NCBI RefSeq assembly: GCF_037975245.1
Contig: NC_092583.1
Coordinates: 6,691,764-6,755,763 of the forward strand
DNA length: 64,000 bases
DNA from: Apostichopus japonicus
Taxonomy: Eukaryota > Echinodermata > Holothuroidea > Aspidochirotida > Stichopodidae
Reading direction: 5' to 3'
The notes beneath the pieces were generated by a model that ran no database searches, was not told the DNA's origin, and worked only from the letters and a program-made list of their open reading frames with translations. Shown here piece after piece: positions 41,960 to 51,925 of this stretch. The stretch's first letter is position 1; each line of letters opens with the position of its first letter. Made by a program: the position numbers and the translations under genes.

Positions 41960-42355
41960 CAGGAGGGGGGGGGGGTCCGCCCCCTGACTGTATATATGGA
42001 CGCTGGCTGAAATGAGGCAAGCCATTGGCCTAAGACGAAGTTGTGTTACGCTTACCGGTACTCACACTCACTGCTTCCACTTTTCACGGGACGTGAAGAC
42101 GCGGTTGGGGTGACAATGTGGTCTATAGCCAGGGAACGGGCCGAGGGACCAGGGTCCCCCAGCAATTACTAAAATTAATACACCTATATAGTATAAGTGT
42201 GCATCGGACAGATCGACAAGTATGCATTGAAAAATAGGCAGATTCACGTTTCGGAGCCTTGGTAAATATTGGGGGGGCTTATCATGCATTTGCCCCCTCA
42301 ACTTTTTCATTGGGGGGGCTGAGCCCCCAAGCCCCCCCGGTTCCGCCGCCACTGG
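41960..42355 (-). repeat. G/C-run repeat fragments, reversed
   Basis: A G11-type run near 41,966, and a block at 42,260-42,354 whose minus strand begins CAGTGGCGGCGGAACC and runs into GGGGGGGCTTGGGGGCTCAG. It is the reverse-oriented end of the same family. Confidence 0.55.
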
Positions 42356-42423
42356 GTTTGTGAGTAGAAAAGCTTCTTCCTTCCCCGAAATTACTTTCCT
42401 ATAGGGGTTGTACCTCAACGGTT

Positions 42424-42540
42424 GTCTACAGGGGCGGCGATTTGTTTCAAATATTGGGGGGGGGGGACATTTGCTTGGGAGCAGGCACATTACTATCAAA
42501 GCGGGGCGCCACCATTGGTTGGCGCTAAGCAACTTCATAC
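42424..42540 (+). repeat. G-run/hairpin dispersed repeat, copy 3
   Basis: CAGGGGCGGCGAT start, a G11-type run, then AAGCGGGGCGCCACCATTGG and TTGGCGCTAAGC. Confidence 0.65.
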
Positions 42541-45001
42541 CACTAAATATAATACCAGTGACTTTCAAACCATTTTACCGATTTAGTTTTATGAAATTTA
42601 AAGGGGGGATTTTGAAAACCTCGAATAATTTCAAAATAAGATATAGATGCATTTGCAGTTATCATCATGCAAATATTGGGATTATCAACTGCATTGATTG
42701 CCTTCTTGTTGTAACCATGATTGGTCAATTGTGTCAGCAGCCAGTGTCTTTATCGTCTGTACTATATCAAACTGATTCGAAAATCATCTGCAGAGGTTTT
42801 ACCTAAACTTTAATATAATCATGCTTTCCGGGATTTTGTTTAGGCAAACGTTGACAGCATTTACAACCTGATCTTTAATCTTTAACTTCAGCTTGAATGT
42901 CTGTCCTACAGATACAATGGAAATTAGATCGACTTATTGCTCGGCGGTTTTTATTTAATTTTTTTGTTATAAGTTTAAAGACAAGAGGTGGGTGGTAACG
43001 TTACATACAGACACGCCCTACGTGTTATTTGCTCAAATCGTCGGGGATAAAATGAATGGCATCTATCATCGATGATACATGTGTGTGTTATAAGGTATAT
43101 ATAAACTCACTGCAAGTAATCAATAATAAAGACAGAGCGATTGTATTGGCCATCTGTATAGAGCAAATGTACTAAACACAGTCGTTAGAGGTCGAATTTA
43201 AAAGAGGAGAATGAACCAAAATATGACGTAAGAATTATTCAGACAACCATAAGCGTGTGGATCGTGAACCACGAAGGTTCAACGTTACATAAAAACATAA
43301 AGTCCATCACAAAAGCTCAAGCGTTCGAAGCATTTCCGTTTTATGGTAATGACTTTGCAGCACACTTTTCTGCACGAGTTTGACCAATTCTATATATAGC
43401 CTACTACAATCGCGTGCCGGTTATTCTACGGGAACGACGGAGAAGGGGGAGCTGAGGTGTGGATTTATCTGTCATTTTTAGTATTGCCATGTCTAAACAT
43501 GTATAATAATAACCCAGGCAGATGTAATCATTGAAAATTCGAGTCAATGTTAAACGTATGACTGCATAGCACATTGGTATACAAACGTAAAAGCTGTACC
43601 CGGTTTCATTTCTATACGAGGAAATTGACAGCTATAGCTAACCGTCAAATTATCATTCTTTGTTTTGTCATAGGCCTATACCAAAGTCCGTGGAAGTTTT
43701 GGCTTTTTCCTTTAACATTTCGAAATGTCGAAAAGGTCGAAAGATTGAGGGAAACACCGAAATCATTTAACAGTTTATTTGGACCTTTCGTTGTACCCTC
43801 ATACACTCTCCTTCTTTATAAAGTACCACCTAACTATGTAATTATCCCGAATTTTCAAGAAAAGTTGATATTTTGAGATTAAAATAGTCTGTTGACCATT
43901 TTGAGATAAAACGTTACTATTTCAAGGAATAAATCGAAATATTTTTCTAAGATATCAGGACTTAAATTTGTGTCATGAGTGTGTCATTTTGTCAGGTCAT
44001 GATGACAAAGTGTTGCCAGGAGGTGGAAACATGGCTCTTCCCGTAGCTATTCTTTGTTCTCTCTTCATTTTGCCTTCTTTCATTTCAAGCTGAATTAACA
44101 CACTTGACACTGAAGAATGAAAGCATAACTTATTAGGTACATGCTCAGAAATTCAACATGTTCGATCCACCATTATTTTGTGAAGCCCAACTTTATAACG
44201 GAAAATAGGTACTGCAATAAATAATAAGTCTATAAAAATCAAAGCAAATGTGAGTCGGTCTGTAATATTTTGATTTGTTTAAGCCATCACCTTTGTCTGT
44301 CAAAGAACTTTTAAGTTTAAACTATTTCCCTGCAGAGTGGAATAAACATGTTCTTACCTTTTGGGGGAATGTCGTTCATCTCTATCACATAGACACCTGA
44401 TAATGGTTGGGTGTACTTCTGCTACCTTAACTAAGACTCTTCTAAGCTAGATGGGTATGTAAAGATATTATTAGAGAATTACTTGTAAACAAGCATCAAC
44501 AGATGCCAGTAGCAGCGGGGAATTAGGTATAGGAGGCTGAAATTTTATGGAAAAAGCCAGATGCGATTGAATGATCTTGTGGAAGAGGGGGCATTCCCGC
44601 CCTCCATCATTGTGCACGCCTTTGGACTTTAGTGCTGTAGCCAGATAATGGTACCGTTTGGAACCACATCGTGACCGGGTTTGCGTTACTTTGACCAAAC
44701 AGCGTAATACAAAAACATAACTGGATCAGTCTTCTATTTTGCCCATTTGGAACCAATGAAAGGGGTTTTCTTATATAATCGTCCCTGGTCTTACCGAGGG
44801 GATACCATTACACGGTGCTTTTTCAGGGACTTTTAAGTTTTCTTGAAGAGGTCGAGTTTGATTTCCCAGATTGCGAGAAATATGCTACCAAAGTTGATTT
44901 TGCAGCAAATGATAATAACGAAAGCAAATGAGTCCACGGACGTACCTCAAGTAAAAGTAAATTAATGTCCATATGCTTAATGTCTTTTCGTCGTTATATA
45001 T
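42541..45001. other. intergenic, nothing recognised
   Basis: No coding motif, RNA gene or array. Open frames such as 43,574-43,876 have no recognisable domain. Confidence 0.5.
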
Positions 45002-45016
45002 ACATCAATTGAATGT
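45002..45016. repeat. target-site duplication, left copy
   Basis: ACATCAATTGAATGT, identical to 49,948-49,962 at the other side of the LINE. Confidence 0.9.
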
Positions 45017-45177
45017 GCTTTTTACGTGACCCGTCATACGGGATACAAAACGTCACGGCCAAACGGCACTACCAAACCATCCCATTCTTACAAACGAACC
45101 TCAGGTCAAGCGAGCCAAAAAAAGTACATACGCTCACCGACCTGCAGAGACAAAACGCCCAACCCCCCACTGAAATT

Positions 45178-48100
45178 TTAAAAAACTACAAAAGGACGAC
45201 CAGCACGCAGCGAAACAAAACACCCTTCCCCAGCACACCACCGTCCAAAAAAGGCAGCCCTAGATAGACGGCGAAAATCGCCTTCAACCTGAAGGCGAAT
45301 GTCAGACTTCACCGCCTCCAGGACTGCCTGCCAACTGGCAAATTTCCCCCTAAAAACAACATCACATCTATTCCTCCAAATAAGTTTTTTTACAACAGAA
45401 CAAACATAAATAATACGCTGCAACACAGCAACGGAACAAACTGGAGGATCTAATCCATACAAAACAAAACCCTGTCCTACCGACCAGGAACGGTCTCCCG
45501 TTAAACGGTCGGTCCAGGACTGAAACCACTCCCACAAGTTCAAAACAAAGGGGCAATGCCAAAAAACATGGGCAGTACTCTCTAAGCTGTCACAGCCGGT
45601 CCTCGGGCACAGTCCATCACCCAATCGCCAGTGATACCTTTTCAGATTGGTCACCAAGGCACCGTGTGCAATTCTCCATGCAAGGTCACGGAGCCTGCAA
45701 CCATTCAGCCTTGAATGCACCGAACGCCATACTTCGACAGGATGACGTCCCTGTACAAAAATTGCATTCAAGGCCCTATCCCGCAACGAACTGTGAACGA
45801 GGGCCGGCTGTGACAGGTCAACAGGGTGCAACTCAATCAGAGCGGAGCAAATGACACGCACCGCCCTGTTTGGAGTACTACTATGCGGTTCTCTGTTGCT
45901 AAACAGCGCCGGGACCCATCGACGCAGGTGCAAACCGCCCCAAAAACGTACAAAATATGAACAAGGCAACCCTGGGTCAGTTACCGCTACAAACAACTGC
46001 TTAAATAACAAGCAAGTTAACTTACTTCCCAGATGAACCACCCCTAACCCACCCTTCTCCAGTTTTTGGTACATTACCGCCCTTTTGACAAGCTCTGTAC
46101 CACCCGACCAAATAAATGAAAATATCGCTCTCTCCAACCGCACCAGGACGCGACGAGGAATTGGATACACCGCGCCCGGGTACCACAAGATGGGCGAAAC
46201 AAAACGATTAACTACGGTGACTTTCCCTAGGATCGAAAGCCAGCGGGTGCCAAAGGTTTCGAGCCTGCTCTCAAATACCTCAGCCCTCTCGCTCCAGGTG
46301 ACATCACCAGGTGCATCGTAGCCGAACCATATACCATTAATTTTGATATTCTGATCCGACCACGACGCACCGAATGGTAAGTCTCTGTATCTCCAGCTAC
46401 CAAGACGAAGGCCCTTTGTCTTTTCTGGATTCAACTTCGCCCCGGTAGCTCTCTCAAAAATAGATAAATCCTGCGAGAGTGCGCGAAAGGAGCCCAGACT
46501 CGAAACAACACATGTCACGTCATCTGCATATTGAGCGCATTTCACTTTGGCACCCCCTGGCACAACGAATGGAACAAGTCTGGAGTCCCTTTCCAAAAGA
46601 CGAGAGAGGGACTCGCTAAACAAAACATAAAGTAATGGAGACAGAGGGCACCCCTGGCGCACCCCCCTCTCTACGTTAAAAACCTCCGAACAAAACCCAT
46701 TTACGATAACAGAACTGAAACTTTCTTCATACAAAACAGAAATCCATTTACGAAAATTTGGGTGCAACTGAAACGTCTCCAATACGTTCATTAAAAAACC
46801 GCGATCCACCATGTCAAAGGCCTTCTGCTGGTCCAGAGACACCAATGCACATGGCAGATCACGCTCAATAACAAAGTCGGTCAAGTCGCGCATCAACCAC
46901 AAGTTCTGCTGGATGCAATGACCCTTCACTGCACAGGTCTGGAGATCACCCACAAGATGCGGCATAGCCAGTGCAAGGCGGTTGCACAAAGCCTTAGCCA
47001 GCAACTTGTAGTCCACATTTAACAAGGTGATCGGACGCTTGTTACGGGGATCCAAGGAGTCCCCAGACTTGGGCAGCAAAGTAATCATGCCCATACGTTG
47101 ACTTTGGTTTAACAGTCCGTTTTGGAAGGCGTCTTCGAAGACGGCTCTGATGTCGGGTCCTATTATTGCCCAGAAGGTTCGGTAGAACTCCCTCGGAAGC
47201 CCGTCCGAACCCGGGGACTTGCCATTCTTCATCTTCGAAAGCGCCTTCCAAAGCTCAACAGTGGTTATTCCGCCCCCAAAATATCATTGACATCGTGGGG
47301 AACGGTTTTTGAGATTCCCCTCAATAATTTAGCCTGTGCCGACAAGTCGACATTGCCACGCGTAAACAAACTCGAATAATACTCTTTATATACGCGGACA
47401 ATGCCGTGAGGGTCACTAACCACGGTCCCATCAGTAGCGCGCACAGACGGGACGCGTCTGTCACCTGCCGATGAGCTAACGGACTGGTAAAACTTCAGTG
47501 AAGGGCGCTCCTCGGCTTCCACCGCTTCGACACGGGCCCTGACGCGGGCACCGTGGTACTTTTCATCGAGATAAGTCTGCAAAGCGGTGACAGCCGAAGG
47601 GTCGCCAAACTTCACCTCCGCGCACAGCTTGGAGAATTTTTCTCTTCGACGCCGTGCGCGGGTCACGCAATACTGAATTGCGTAGCGTTTGATGCGCAAC
47701 TTGACATCATCCCACCATTGGGATGTAGAAGCAAAGGCCGGCTTCAATGTTTGCCATCCTTTGTACCTGGTCTCGAAACCCTGGCGGAACTCTGCCTCGC
47801 CAAGAATCCGACAGTTAAGCTTCCATAGGCCCGCCCGATGGGGAAAATGGAAGGCAAAACAAAACGTGCTACCACAGTGTCATGGTCAGAGAGCGGACAG
47901 CTGAGCGTCTCGCAACCCGAAAATGTAAAACTTACGGGCGCATACACTCGATCTATCCTGGAGGCATCTTCTCCGTTAGGCCTCACCCACGTATACACCG
48001 TACAACACGGGTGCATATGCCTCCAGACATCGGCTAAAAGGTGTGCCGAAGTGAATCTTTCCAATTCTGTGATCCCAGCGTCAAGACTAGCAGACACAGA

Positions 48101-48568
48101 AGCCCCGAGTCTGTCAAGACCCGAGTCTGGGACACAGTTAAAGTCTCCGACCATGACACATGGTGCACTACCAGGAACAAAGGAAGGCAGCGTGTTAAAA
48201 AATTCTCGTCTAGCAGAAGGCCGATTGGGAGCATACACATTGCAGAGGGAGATGTTACCCTGTGGATACTTGAAAAGAATGCAAACCAATCGGCCCTCGT
48301 GATCCGTCTCCACCCTAGGGGCACAACCCGCCTGACGAGGTGACAGAAGGATGACAGTGCCACAGGATGAAGACGAACCAAACGAAGCATGCAGCCCACC
48401 ACCCCACTCATAAGCCCATAGAGGGACATCTTCTTCCAAAATATGTGTTTCTTGCAGGCAAACGCAGTCGACCTCCATTGAAATACAATATTGGAAAATG
48501 CGACTGCGCTTGCGATGATCCCTCATGCCATTCACGTTCAAAGTGGCAACTGAAAATGTATGGGCCAT
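45178..48568 (-). pseudogene. LINE ORF2: endonuclease-reverse transcriptase, split into three frames
   Basis: Starts MAHTFSVATLNVNG at 48,568. Endonuclease motifs: TLNVNG, LQETH, NVYAPN, GDFNCVPD, RIDRVY and LSDHDTVV (catalytic E, D, N, D, H all present). Middle region with STSQWWDD and a basic stretch. Reverse transcriptase motifs: GKSPGSDGLP, RPITLLNVDYK, VSLDQQKAFDMVD, RGVRQGCPLSPLLYV and CAQYADDVTCV, followed by a C-terminal Cys/His cluster (CPRTGCDS, AHVFWHCPF). The frame changes near 47,840 within an oligo-C tract and near 47,272 within an oligo-G tract. No other break is seen over about 1,100 codons, so it is either a very recent pseudogene or an intact gene with sequencing or assembly errors. 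It ends at 45,178. Confidence 0.9.
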
Positions 48569-48588
48569 GAGAGGGCAATGGGGCAAAA

Positions 48589-49731
48589 CTACGCCGACGA
48601 CGATTCTGTAAGCTTCAAGCGCGCTCTAGACGACATATCGTCGTCCGAGTCGTCACTTGAGGCCGACCTTTTTAGAGAGGGTTCCCCCATCTCGTCGTAC
48701 CAGCTCGTCCCAGTGGCACGTTTTGGCTCGACGATCACCGAGCCCCCAGAGTCGCTGTCAGACAGAGCCTCCGGAGACCCGATGACCACCGAGTCCCCGG
48801 AGTCGCCGTCGGACAGAACCTCCGGAGAATCGATGACCACCGATTCTCCGTCAGACAAAGCCTCCGGATCTGGCGATACCGGCGGCGGACTGGGGACGGA
48901 ACTGGACGAGTTGATGGGGGAAGCTGGTGGAGACTTTCTCGGTGCGGGCACGGGGTTGGGGTCTGCAACGACGGGGGAGGGTGAACCAGGTGCAGGGGAG
49001 GGTAAAACCCCACCAGATTCCCCCTCCTCTCGTGAAGTACTAGGTGCGTCGGAACTTGACATAGCCCCACTCTTAGTCCTAGAGACATAAGAGGAGGGAC
49101 AAGCTCGAAAGACATGTCCCTCCTTCCCACATAGTGAACACACAACCTCGTTTGGGCAAGCGGTGCTATCATGCCCAAGACGAAGGCAGCGCCCACATTT
49201 CTTGTTTGGGCAGCCCTTGGCTTCGTGCCCGGTCTCCCCACACCTGAAGCAGGTACGGGGCTGACCGGGATACCGCACGTGGGCTTTGTGCCCTGCTATA
49301 AACAGGAAGGAGGGAATGTCCTGTTTCAGGTCGATCCGAACCTGTCGGTGCCCGTTCAACACCCCAGGGGCTTGTGCATAGGAGCACATTTTGGCAGCCT
49401 TGACAGCCCCGAACCGACCCAAAACCGTTACGACAAGTTCCTGCCGCACCTCTAGTCCTACGTGGATGATAGTTACCCATACGGATCGCTCGTATGGAGT
49501 AACTGTCATCCCCTCGACGTTACTCAGCAACGTGACCCCTTTCTGACGGGCCACGTCACTGGTAAAACGTAAATCGTACGTATTACGACCCTGGAGAGCT
49601 TGCAAAGCATCAATCTCTCCAGGCACAACAACACCCTTGCTCTTCAAAATACTAAAAACTTGCACCGGTGGAACAGCTTGTTCACCGGTGAACGACAACT
49701 TAACTATCCGAGAATCACGGCGCGATGCCAT
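48589..49731 (-). CDS. LINE ORF1: CCHC zinc-knuckle nucleic-acid-binding protein
   Basis: About 380 residues if started at MASRRDSRIVKLSF (49,731). The same frame is open up to 49,941, but the upstream part is Cys/Leu-rich and probably leader. Three knuckles follow one another: CFRCGETGHEAKGC, CGRCLRLGHDSTAC and CSLCGKEGHVFRAC. After them comes a long Pro/Ser/Asp/Glu-rich tail with imperfect repeats of SPEALSDGDSG type. This layout is usual for ORF1 of Tx1-group LINEs, which binds element RNA. It ends with TAG at 48,589, 20 bp before the ORF2 ATG and in another frame. Confidence 0.85.
   Translation of the reverse strand: MASRRDSRIVKLSFTGEQAVPPVQVFSILKSKGVVVPGEIDALQALQGRNTYDLRFTSDVARQKGVTLLSNVEGMTVTPYERSVWVTIIHVGLEVRQELVVTVLGRFGAVKAAKMCSYAQAPGVLNGHRQVRIDLKQDIPSFLFIAGHKAHVRYPGQPRTCFRCGETGHEAKGCPNKKCGRCLRLGHDSTACPNEVVCSLCGKEGHVFRACPSSYVSRTKSGAMSSSDAPSTSREEGESGGVLPSPAPGSPSPVVADPNPVPAPRKSPPASPINSSSSVPSPPPVSPDPEALSDGESVVIDSPEVLSDGDSGDSVVIGSPEALSDSDSGGSVIVEPKRATGTSWYDEMGEPSLKRSASSDDSDDDMSSRARLKLTESSSA
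48760..48870 (-). repeat. short in-frame repeats in LINE ORF1 tail
   Basis: About 30-50-bp imperfect repeats (GAGGCTCTGTCTGACAGCGA-like on the minus strand) encoding PEALSDGDSG / PEVLSDGDSG variants with VVIDSPE links. Confidence 0.75.
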
Positions 49732-49947
49732 GATACCGAAGGTGGCTAGGCCACAGGGGAGTAACACAAAACAAACAAAGGACCGGATAGTGAAACAACA
49801 AACGATATACGAACTGAGGAAAACACACGAACACAAGCTATCACACCCGCCTGGCGGGAAGTATAGCACAGCACAGTACAAAAACAGCTGTAACAGATGA
49901 AGAGCGAGAGCGAAAACACGTCCGCACTCCACGAAAGCCAACTGCCA

Positions 49948-49962
49948 ACATCAATTGAATGT
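49948..49962. repeat. target-site duplication, right copy
   Basis: ACATCAATTGAATGT, identical to 45,002-45,016. Confidence 0.9.
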
Positions 49963-51419
49963 TTGATACGTGTTACCGGAAGCCGATTAAAGCGCTAAAC
50001 GTTCACTGTGAATTCTAGACTGCTCATATAGTGTAAACATCTTGTCGTACAGGTTTGAGAAGTATGAAAGCAAATGGACCACTTGAAGGGAAATTGTTAT
50101 AAACTATTTTTTTTCAAATAAGGCAGATGTGGTTTGTCATTGAGTATCGATAAAGTCCATTTAGTGAGTTACGTGTTCGACATAACTGGGACTACTTGGT
50201 ATTCCAGAAATGGCAGTTATCTTCATCTGTTCATTGTTCATCAGAATGCAGTTCATTGACTTATAAAACAAACAGAATAAAGAACAGGGGATCGGATAAC
50301 ATTCTTCCGAGATCAAACTAGTTTTACCCTGAGACGTGTACAACGAACAGATAGACCGAAGAGTTGAAGACATCCCCGAAGCTCATGTGTAGTATCTGTT
50401 CCCTTTCGAGGGGAATGGTTATACACACCTGACGATGATGACACAGTCACAGTTTCGATGCAAGGGGACTGGGGTTGAGAGCGGATCAGTCGTTCGGTAG
50501 TTTGGTTGTCGTACCCAGTTTGTTAATCCCAATGTTAATCCGTTGTTTTTGAGGTCAACCAGAATATGTTCGTTAAACTTCATATAAGCAACAGAGCACC
50601 CTTGGATGGCATTCAACACCATTTGTCCTTAACAAATTTGTAATAAATTATAAACATGTGATATGAGACCATATAATCTTAATTTTTCCAATTGAGTTTT
50701 GAAGTGCAACCGAGGAACTAGTCCGATGGGCTGTGTACTAAACTTAATGGTCCAGTCACTTTAACTAGTGAACCTCTACTGTTTAAAGGGTCAATCAAAA
50801 AACAAAAACAAAACTAATTAATTGTGCTATATGAATACAACCCTAGCTAGATGAGAGCAGTGGTTTTTAACGGTCCACGGCATATCAAAGTTTATTTTTT
50901 TATTTTTTTATCAAAACACAATATTGGGTATTTTTTTTTGGGGGGGGGGGAATCTCAAACAAAGTTCTTAAGAATCACTGTTTTCGAAACTACCTTCTAT
51001 CCGGTATGAGAATTTGTTACAACACTGTGGCTTAGAATGGAACCATATTGACACTTTTGTTGTCTTGAAAAGTGATATAGATTGCAATTTATGTATATTA
51101 AAATTTAATGTCATGGGCTTGCTGGCTTGTATGTCTCTGGTATTGCAACGAATGTAATGCTTGTTTTGGTGTAGGTAGTCTACATCTTTGCCAACACATT
51201 TATGTCAACAATGAGTTTAATTAAGTCCCTGCAAACCCTTGTGAACCGCATGACTGTGAATGTTTTGCTTGGCTTACCACAAATAACCCATTACAATAAA
51301 ATTCATTCCACCTTCAGTGTGACAAGAAAAAAAAAAACGCCTTTTAAGGAATTCGATGGCGCTAGTTTGAAACAGGGTGTTTCTTAATATAAAATAATTA
51401 AATGGCTCTTAAAGGCATC
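49963..51419. other. intergenic, nothing recognised
   Basis: AT-rich with a T/G homopolymer tract near 50,931-50,950. No coding motif. Confidence 0.5.
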
Positions 51420-51925
51420 CGTAGACTCAATTTTAGGAGAATAGCGCCTCATCAGGCCACGTATTCAGTGGACGGTGGCTGCAAGCATACCGGTCGCAGA
51501 GATGTCACCACCTCTGGCCAAAGGCAAGGATTCACGCACGCCACCTAGCACGCTTCTGGTCGATTGACCGACCTTCTGCGCATCCTCCCGGGTTCTTTTG
51601 CGACAACAAGGGAGACATGGTACGGGATCCTAGGCCACAAAAAGTACCATGCCACAGCCAAAGGTATTATTGCCAGAGGCCTGTCTTGAACCCTAGCCAC
51701 GATTTACACGACCGACGAGGAATGAGTCTTTCGTCACCCTCTTAACAGCATCGGCCACCACATCAGCTGGTAAATTATATGGTTGAATTAATATATCAAG
51801 GCTTCAGCGTGGACTGCTGAAGAGAAAAAAGAATTTTTAAACGTGTATAATCATTGATGGAGTCGAACTCAGTTTCATCAGGTTACCAGTCCACTGCTCT
51901 ACCCTCTGAACCATTTGACGAGTTA
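51420..51925 (-). mobile_element. tRNA-headed SINE-like sequence, tentative
   Basis: On the minus strand GGTTCAGAGGGTAGAGC resembles an A box, and GAGTTCGACTCC at tRNA spacing matches the B box. The body downstream (51,420-51,780) is much more GC-rich than the neighbourhood. The acceptor stem does not pair, so it is not a functional tRNA. No second copy in the window confirms its limits. Confidence 0.4.

Larger units (their letters stand above)
45017..49947 (-). mobile_element. full-length Tx1-like (L1 group) LINE
   Basis: A 4.93-kb element on the minus strand flanked by a perfect 15-bp duplication. Order 5' to 3': about 0.2 kb leader, ORF1 (zinc-knuckle protein), 20-bp spacer, ORF2 (endonuclease then reverse transcriptase), about 160-bp 3' region ending near GTCACGTAAAAAGC. 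The APE-type endonuclease, the YADD reverse transcriptase and the three CCHC knuckles in ORF1 fit the Tx1 clade of L1 elements. GC content is clearly higher than in the flanks. The intact duplication indicates a young insertion made by target-primed reverse transcription. Confidence 0.92.

Noticed and set aside
41609-42354. A single 745-bp transposon between CAGTGGCGG and CCGCCACTG
   Set aside because: Identity stops after about nine bases, the flanks show no matching 8-bp duplication, and each end belongs to its own repeat copy.
47838-48343. Plus-strand frames of 100-154 codons
   Set aside because: They lie antisense to the well-supported LINE endonuclease.
48560-49090. Plus-strand 176-codon frame rich in Ser, Pro and Gly
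   Set aside because: Antisense of the repetitive acidic tail of LINE ORF1.
49732-49941. N-terminal extension of LINE ORF1 to 49,941
   Set aside because: The frame is open, but the extension is hydrophobic and Cys-rich and begins 6 bp from the element end. The Met at 49,731 better fits an ORF1 start with a normal leader.
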